Below, piece by piece: positions 57,801 to 64,000 of a DNA stretch of 64,000 nt. The position numbers were made by a program, and so were the translations under genes. This stretch comes from Strongylocentrotus purpuratus (lineage: Eukaryota > Echinodermata > Echinoidea > Camarodonta > Strongylocentrotidae). Position 1 is the first letter of the stretch. Each line of letters begins with the position of its first letter. Below the pieces are notes generated by a model. That model saw only the letters and a list, made by a program, of their open reading frames with translations, was not told the DNA's origin and ran no database searches. The stretch covers positions 22,361,389-22,425,388 of the forward strand of contig NW_022145601.1 in the NCBI RefSeq assembly GCF_000002235.5. The letters are read 5' to 3'.

Positions 57801-60800
57801 GATGATTACACCATTATTGTCCCTTTAAGGCATCGTTTAACAAAGTTAAACCTGATATACATGGCCCTACGTGTTCTCAGTGTCTGTGCTATGGTGTATT
57901 ATTAAAGCCCTAATAAAATTTCGCGCTTCAAAATGATCAAGAAAAGTAACAAATCTTTGAGTGACCGGTTTTACCATACTCGTTTTCCCTAATAGATTGT
58001 AGTTTTATGAAAACTTTTAGGAAAACGCTAAATTTGGTTTCGATTTCGAATCATAAATATCTTGATAATCAGACAGGCGATTGGCTTGTAAAAGGCATGG
58101 GGTTCCTGACGGACCTAAATATTTATACTTATAAATCCAGGATTTTGTTTCAGAATCTGAGACAAAGTTACTGGATCCCTTTAATTGTTTAGACTAGTAG
58201 ATGTGTGTAAATATTTTTAACGAGACAATCAATGAAGGGGTTGCATCCAGATTCGGATACAAAATTTTGTAATGTACTTATGAAAATAAAAACAGTAAAA
58301 TCTGAGGGTCAAAAGTAAAGAGATTATACAGTGCGTCCCAGGAAAAAAGAAACCGAGAATTATCGATGTTTTATCATTACTTAATCACAATCATACTTAA
58401 TTAATGACACATAATTATTTGTGATGCTTAAATCCTCTTCTTTGATTTGATGCAACTCATCTGATATATATTTCACGCATGAGTGATTAAAAACAATTTG
58501 ATAAAAGGGTATACTAAAAAGTCATTTGACGAATGGTGTCTGAATTTTAAAGAGAAAATCACATTTCCAGAAAGTTCATTTCTGCCCTTTCATATGACAC
58601 ATAAATCAGGAAAATGAACCAGGAATAACAAGGTTTTGTTTGTTTAAATTAATGCTTGCATTTCCAAAAATTCGATTATACGAATTCGTTTTCACTGGCT
58701 GCCTGCCGTAGCAAGAAACAGGGTTGACAACAGACTTTATGCATGGCTGATCATCAACGAAAGGAGTGGTGATTAAAATCGTCCTTGTTTTCACGAAGTG
58801 ACGGTAGTGAGGAAAATCGTAACGCAAAGTGAATGCAATTTTTTTCACTACCGTCACTTCGTGAAAACAGCGACGAAATGATGAAAGCTAATTGCTAGTC
58901 TTTCGTCTTCTTTGTTGTGAGGGCAGGCAGCCAGTGGAACGGATTCGTTACAATTATAAAAATGCAAGCATTACTTTAAACGAACAAAACAGTGTTATTC
59001 CTGGCTCAGTTTTGTAGAGTGATGACCACCGTTATTGACTGTAATGTCTTTACCTCAACAGACATTATACATGTTAATGCTCCCACGAGTATCATTGAAA
59101 AAGTGGAGTGTCAATAGATATGAAAATCTATAAACTTCTGACTTTTGAATTTGAACATTCCTTTTTTAATTTGGTGTTATTCAGCAGAATTATCTACAAC
59201 AAGACGCGATGAAACAGCTGTGTCTACATCGGAGACCACTTTGTCAGCAATATCATCATTAACATCAACATCAGATTCACCAACAACTATCATGACTAGT
59301 GGTACGCAATAATTCATTCTTATACAATGAACCACCATATGTCTCTCTCTGTCTTTCTCTCGCTCTCTCCCTACCCCTACATCCCTCATCTTTCCTTCCC
59401 TCGACTCGATATATCTCCTCTTTTTTCTTCCGATTATAACACGTATTGGCCATGACGTCAAAATGTGTTTGTGAAGTTTGGAGAGAATCAGAATAAAAGA
59501 ATGGACCAAAAATAGGGTTCACAAATGAAATGTGGGTGAAAGAAGAACTCGTCAAGACGATGCCTTCCATCTTATACCCTGGGCTAGAATGGAAGGCACC
59601 GTCTTGACATCTTCTTCTCTCACCAACATTTTATTTGTAAACACTTTTTAGGACCATTCTTCTAGTCCACTTCTTTTCAAACTAAACACAGTCTTCACTA
59701 TCCCGCCGTGCTCAGTGAACTTTCCGTTTTGCAAAATCACTCATGCATTGCCGTCCAGGCACCATTTTTGTCTGTTTCGGGTCTTTTTACGCGGCTTTCT
59801 TTTAGCCTTCATACCCCCGACATTTCTTTTCTTGCTTGCCGTTCTAGAGAAACTTGCAGGATCAATTTAGGCTTTCTTAGGTGAAAAGAACCTTCCACTC
59901 TTTTCCCCCTTTTTCTCTTTTTTTCCTTCTTTTTTTGCATTCTTTTGCTATGATTGGGAGAACTTCACGTGCCTCTCCCATGTTTGTACTTCATCGGGTG
60001 GCATATAATAGGAATAAGATTCTGAATAAAAGTATTGTGGCCATAGTAACCTTTAATTATGTATCAAGGATATTTAGATTACACAAAAAAGGAATATTCG
60101 AATCTGAATTATAATGTTTCAGGCCTATTTGTTAGGGTTGCAATTTTTTTAAGTGTGGAAGTACCTGTGAAAACAATTTTATCCATTTATTTATCTCCTC
60201 TCCCCCTCTCCGTCTACTTCGTAAACCTTTTTGAGGGAGGGTGTGGGTTGGGGGCTGTTCAAATTTTACTAACATTTAACATTCCTTGCGTTTTTGATTT
60301 TCGTATGTCATTTTTTCTTCGTACTTTTTATAATTGCAACAATAAATCAGCAACAAAAATACAAAGTGTTACGTCAAAGAAGACCACCGAAATTGACTGT
60401 ACTTGTTCTCCGCCCACTAAACATTTGACATGTTGACGCTCCCAAGAGTACCATTAACAAAAAATCGGAGTGTCAAAAGATATAAAAATCTATTCCTATC
60501 GGTATCATCAACTTCAACATCAGATCCACCAACAACTACTATGACTAGTGGTATGCACTATTTATTATTATACGATGAACCACCCCTCCCTCTATCTCTC
60601 ACCCTCTCTCTCCCATTCCCCTCTCGATGTCTCCCTCCCTCCCTCATCTTTCCTTCCCTCGACATCTCCTTTCCCTTCTTTCGATTATAACACGTATAAG
60701 ATATGACTTCAAAAAGTGTTTATGAAGTTTGGAAAGAATCAGAATAGAAGAATGGATCCAAAAAGGGTTCAAAAATGAAATTTGGGTGAAAGAAGAACTC

Positions 60801-63682
60801 ATCAAGACAAGTATACCCCCGAGTTAATATGGAAGACACCGTCTTGACATGTTCTTCTTTCACCAAAATCTTATTTGTAAACACTTTTAAGGACCATTCT
60901 TCTAGTACACTTCTTTTCACACTACACACAGTCGTCACCATCCCACTGTGCTCACCGAACTTTCCGTTCTGCAAAATCACTCATGCATTACCGTCCAGGC
61001 TCCATTTTGTCTGTTTGGGTCTTTTTGTCACGCCTGTCTTTTCGCCTCCATATCTCAACTTTGCTCAATGCTACTTCATTCTAGCAAATTGGTCTAGATA
61101 GTCCACAAGATGCTCCTTCGTCTACGACGTAGAGCACACTCTGGATTCAATACACGCAAATCATTTTTCTTTTCTTGCTCGCCGTTCTCGGGAAACTTGC
61201 AGGGTCGATTTAGGCTTTCTCAGGTGAAAAGAACATTCTACTCTTTCTCTCTTCCCCTTTTCTTCTCTTTTTTTTTCTTTTCCAATATTTTGTCATGATT
61301 GGGAGAACTTCCCGTGCCTATCCCACGTTTCTACTTCATTGGTTGGCAAATAATATGGATCAGATTCTGAATAAAAGTATTGTCGCCAGAGTAACCTTTT
61401 ATTATCAAGGAGATTTAGATTACAACAAAAATAACATTCGAATCTGAACTACAAGATTTAATGCCTTTTTAAGGGTGCAATTGTTCGAGTGCGGAAGTAC
61501 CTGTGAAAACAGTTTTAATCATTTATTTATTTCCTCTCCCCTCTCCGTCTCCTATCCTCACCTTTTTTTGAAGGAGGGTGTTGTTCCTCCATTTCTATCA
61601 ATATTTAACATTCCTTGCGTTTCTAATTTTGGTATGTCATTTTTTTCATACTCTTTATAATTGCAACAATAAATCAGCCACAAAAATAAAGAATGTTACG
61701 TCAAAGACGTAGACCATCGATATTGACTGAACTTGTTTTGAACCAACTGATGTTTACGCTCAAACAAAAATCAAACAAAAATTATCATCAAACAAAAATT
61801 GAGTGTCAAAAGATATGAAAATCTACTATCGTTAAATTTGAACATTTCTTTTTCTCATTTGGTGTTATTCAGCAGAATTACCAAGAACACGACGTGATGG
61901 AACAGCTGTGTCTACTTCGGAGACCACTATGTCAGCTATATCATCATCAACATCAACATCAGATCCTTCAACAACTAACGTGACTAGTGGTACGCAATAA
62001 TTTATTCATATACAATAAACCCCACTCTCTCTCTCTCTCTCTCTCCCTTTTCCTTCCCCTTCTTTCTCTCCCTCCCTCTCTCTTTATCTCTCCATTATTT
62101 TTCCCTCCCTCTGACCCCTCATTCTGCAAATTATAACCCCACTGGTTGTGACGTCAAACTGTATTTACGAAGTTTGGAAAAAATCGTAATAGAAGAACGG
62201 ACCTAAAAAGGGTTCACAAATAAATTTTGGATGAAAGAAGAACTCAGCTAGACGATACAATAGTAACCCGCAATAGTAAGGAAGGCACGGGCACCGTTTT
62301 TACAATTTGTTCTGTCACCAAACTGTACTTGTGGACACGTTTAAGATCCATTCTTCCATTTCGATTCTTTTCAAACTAAATACAGTTCCAGTATCCCACC
62401 GTGCTCACTAAACTTTCCGTTTTGCAAAATCACTCATGCATTACCATCTAGGCTCCATTTTTGTCTGTGTCGGGTCTTTTTTTAATGCCTTTCTTTCGCC
62501 CTTCCGATCTTAACTTTGCTCGATCCTACTGACTTCTAACAAATTAGTCTAGTTGGTCCAAAAGATACTCCTTCGTCTACGACGTAGAGCATACGGGCAT
62601 AAATACACGCATATTGTTCTAATATAATTGCAGATCAGTATTATTTAAATTTTTGTCGTTCTTTCTTTTTTTGCTTGTCAGAAAACTTCATAAACATTGT
62701 GCCCCATTTTTAACATGTAGATCCACCCCTGTTCTGGCGTCTCTACGTTTTCTATATTTGATTCTTTCTCTCTCGCTCTTTCCCAACCCTCCGTCTGCCT
62801 CTTCTGTTAATTTCTTTAATTCGTAAATCACACCAGTTTCTAAAAAAACACTTTTGTTATTAAAGTGTTTATTGTCAACCATATTAGTTTTCCCTCGAAA
62901 CTTGACTTGTTTTGTTTTTCTTGTTTGTTTTTTAAAGGGAGAGGGTCGTTAGTTTCCATGTGCAGAAGTTCATAATTCGCTGACACCAGACTTGTTGGAT
63001 ATACTATTACTGGGTGTATAAGTCTGGACACAGCAAATCCGTAGTCTCATTAATAAATCACCCCCCCCCCCATAATCTCTCACGGAGAGCCTTCTGGGTG
63101 AGGAAAAATGAAAGATAATAATTTTACCAAATGGGGAAACTTCTGGAAAATGCAGGTGCATTACATGAAGCTTGTTGATCGTAAAGTTGAAGACTAATCT
63201 GGTAATTGACAATACCTGTGTACAAGGGGGAGCAATCTTTTTGCTAAGAGGGGTGACCCAATGACGACGCGTCCTATGCACATCACATTTTCACTTGGCA
63301 GCCCAAGGGGGGAGGGGCGTTTAAACCCCCTCCCCCCCCCCGTATAGATCAGCCCCTGTTGTACTGGGTGGACACCTGAATGGTTTCCAATCCCCCATGA
63401 GAGCCCCCTACTATAGTCGTCTGTAAATACATTTCCATACGCTGTATACAGAATCCTTCGCTAAGATATTCGTGGCAGACTCTGGAGAGCACAAGATCTT
63501 TTTTGCTGACCTAAGAGACGAATTATCGTTCAAACCCATCCCCTCTACGTGGCACCCAGAATTCTTAGCGTATGACTCTACGAGGAAGAAGCTCTATTGG
63601 AATGATTTCACAGCCAAGCAAATATATCGAGCAGATGTGAACGGGTTAAACAGAGAGGTCGTGACTTTTGCCAGCAACGAGG
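54834..63682 (+). CDS. Membrane-anchored protein with EGF, Ser/Thr-rich and LDL-receptor YWTD modules (3' end outside window)
   Basis: Proposed exons: 54834-54842 (ATG CCA ATG, donor GTAAGT), 55446-55515, 55689-55823, 56348-56551, 57401-57502, 59185-59301, 61873-61989, 63452-63682. Exon 2 encodes basic residues and then a hydrophobic stretch (FMSGIIISMFSVFL), a signal anchor of type II topology. Exon 3's borders are the least certain (acceptor CAGAG, donor GTGAAG), chosen to keep phase. Exon 4 has four cysteines and an NYT sequon. Exon 5 is one EGF domain (six Cys: CX4CX4CX8CXCX8C). Exons 6 and 7 are Ser/Thr-rich repeats, a likely O-glycosylated stalk. The last exon has YWNDFTAKQIYRADVNGL, a YWTD-type LDLR class B repeat of a beta-propeller. 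From exon 3 on, exons are phase 1-1, as in shuffled modules. It is probably a cell-surface receptor or matrix protein; I do not recognise the specific gene, and a further exon could be missed. Confidence 0.65.
56346..56551 (+). CDS. Exon 4 of the YWTD gene, unknown extracellular segment
   Basis: Coding part 56348-56551, 68 codons in phase 1-1, bordered by CTCTCTAG and GGTAAGT. Four cysteines and an NYT sequon; no known domain recognised. Confidence 0.7.
56680..56745. repeat. Homopolymer cluster in intron 4
   Basis: Runs of G, then C, then A within 65 bases. Confidence 0.85.
56846..57370. mobile_element. Foldback MITE just before the EGF exon
   Basis: GCCACCCTGACACTCGCACG and the complement of the right end (GCCACCCTGATACTGGCACG) are matching termini; inverted arms of about 55 bp with CACGCAATG words throughout. 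It ends 30 bp before the EGF exon. Confidence 0.7.
57401..57502 (+). CDS. EGF-domain exon of the YWTD gene
   Basis: 34 codons, phase 1-1, acceptor GTTTTTGTAG and donor GGTGAGT. Six cysteines in EGF spacing with GYHCHCSTGFKGQNC. There is no clear calcium-binding N-terminal motif. Confidence 0.85.
57503..58615. other. Intron of the YWTD gene
   Basis: AT-rich; nothing recognised apart from the elements listed separately. Confidence 0.4.
58616..59007. mobile_element. Foldback element with an inner perfect hairpin
   Basis: Ends CCAGGAATAACA and TGTTATTCCTGG are inverted, with GCTTGCATTT against AAATGCAAGC and GGCTGCCTGCC against GGCAGGCAGCC further in. An inner pair of 24-base arms (58787-58810 and 58845-58868) is perfect: GTTTTCACGAAGTGACGG against CCGTCACTTCGTGAAAAC. 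Confidence 0.7.
59097..62640 (+). repeat. Three tandem genomic units of about 1.35 kb, each carrying a Ser/Thr exon
   Basis: Units start near GAGTGTCAAWAGATATRAAAAT at 59106, 60468 and 61802 and share the exon, a CT-rich stretch, CACTCATGCATTRCCGTC and, in the last two, CCTTCGTCTACGACGTAGAG. The third unit ends at about 62610. They arose by tandem duplication of an exon with its introns. Confidence 0.75.
60510..60550 (+). pseudogene. Broken middle copy of the Ser/Thr exon
   Basis: Only the 3' half of the exon remains (TCAACATCAGATCCACCAAC, ACTAGTG with donor GTATGC). Compared with the sister units, the stretch holding the polypyrimidine tract, the acceptor and the first half of the exon is deleted, so it cannot be spliced normally. 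Confidence 0.65.
62641..63451. other. Intron before the YWTD exon
   Basis: Non-coding, with C runs at about 63061-63071 and 63331-63340. No gene is supported. Confidence 0.4.
63452..63682 (+). CDS. LDL-receptor YWTD exon
   Basis: 77 codons in phase 1-1, donor GGTAGGT. KIFVADSGEHKIFFADL and KKLYWNDFTAKQIYRADV are two beta-propeller blades of LDLR class B type. More blades must lie beyond the window. Confidence 0.8.
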
Positions 63683-64000
63683 GTAGGTACAATTATTAAT
63701 TATGTTTTAATCAAACATCCAGTTCACACGACACTTTGTAAACTAGTAGCTTAGATTGTGGATATATTGTATACAAAAAAAAATTATAATACAAATAAAT
63801 AACAGGGACAGGTCCTGGTACAAATCCGCCATTGTAAAGTATTACTACGTAAAAAGCAAGACTTGCTGGACTCACTTGACTAACAATCGAATTCATCGAG
63901 CAAAATTTGTATGATTCACGCAAAGAGGGCGTCATCTATAGTTGTACGGCTGCACGCACAGCTATTCTAATCACACTTAAAGGTACTATGTCCCATTTGC
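63683..64000. other. Intron running off the window
   Basis: The last 20 bases, AAGGTACTATGTCCCATTTG, repeat the text directly after the BR1 stop (19198-19219), so a dispersed or duplicated repeat starts at the window edge. Confidence 0.5.

Overview
The window is animal nuclear DNA: spliced genes with GT/AG introns, AT-rich background (by eye well below half G+C), very long homopolymer C or G runs, purine or pyrimidine microsatellites, foldback transposons, and a CR1/L2-like LINE carrying a 2A-like motif. This combination best fits a marine invertebrate deuterostome, most likely a sea urchin or another echinoderm. That placement is inference; no marker gene fixes the species.

The main content is a tandem array of one gene family on the + strand, labelled here BR0 to BR3: BR0 (last exon only, 1-212), BR1 (15351-19197), BR2 (29356-32501) and BR3 (45160-49144). 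Each complete copy has five exons, all joined in phase 0, and encodes about 250 residues: a short cytoplasmic N-terminus, one membrane-spanning segment (type II), a linker with an N-glycosylation sequon, a BRICHOS-like domain with two cysteines 60 residues apart, a furin-type site (RLKR or RLRR), and a 23-29 residue cysteine-rich tail that differs in every copy. The layout recalls BRI2/ITM2 proteins and the annelid BRICHOS antimicrobial-peptide precursors (arenicin, alvinellacin, capitellacin). In three of the four tails every cysteine is placed as a mirror image about the peptide centre, as expected for a disulfide-laddered beta-hairpin. This looks like a diversifying family of BRICHOS-chaperoned, furin-released peptides and is the most interesting system in the window.

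The genes sit in 14-16 kb segmental duplications. Each unit carries the same upstream sequence, a conserved proximal promoter (GC box plus TTTAAAA box about 100 bp before the ATG), the gene, a conserved 3' flank and a GA-rich tract. Units differ by insertions that can be read against the empty site in a sister unit: a roughly 6.9 kb repeat block after BR0, a poly-C/poly-G-ended element in intron 1 of BR1, a TA-flanked foldback after BR1, a LINE tail after BR2, and tandem amplification of an upstream 179-bp unit before BR1.

Other mobile DNA includes TTAA-flanked MITEs (11-14 kb, 35-40 kb, 42.6 kb), a nearly intact LINE (35720-39720) nested in one of them, a GC-rich foldback (40246-41030), a 1.3 kb TA-flanked foldback (52322-53621), and several tRNA-like or SINE pieces.

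From about 54.8 kb a different + strand gene begins and runs off the window. Its exons encode a short N-terminus and a membrane anchor, an extracellular stretch, one EGF domain, duplicated Ser/Thr-rich exons (one of the three copies broken) and an LDL-receptor YWTD exon. Nearly all its exons are phase 1-1, as in shuffled extracellular modules.
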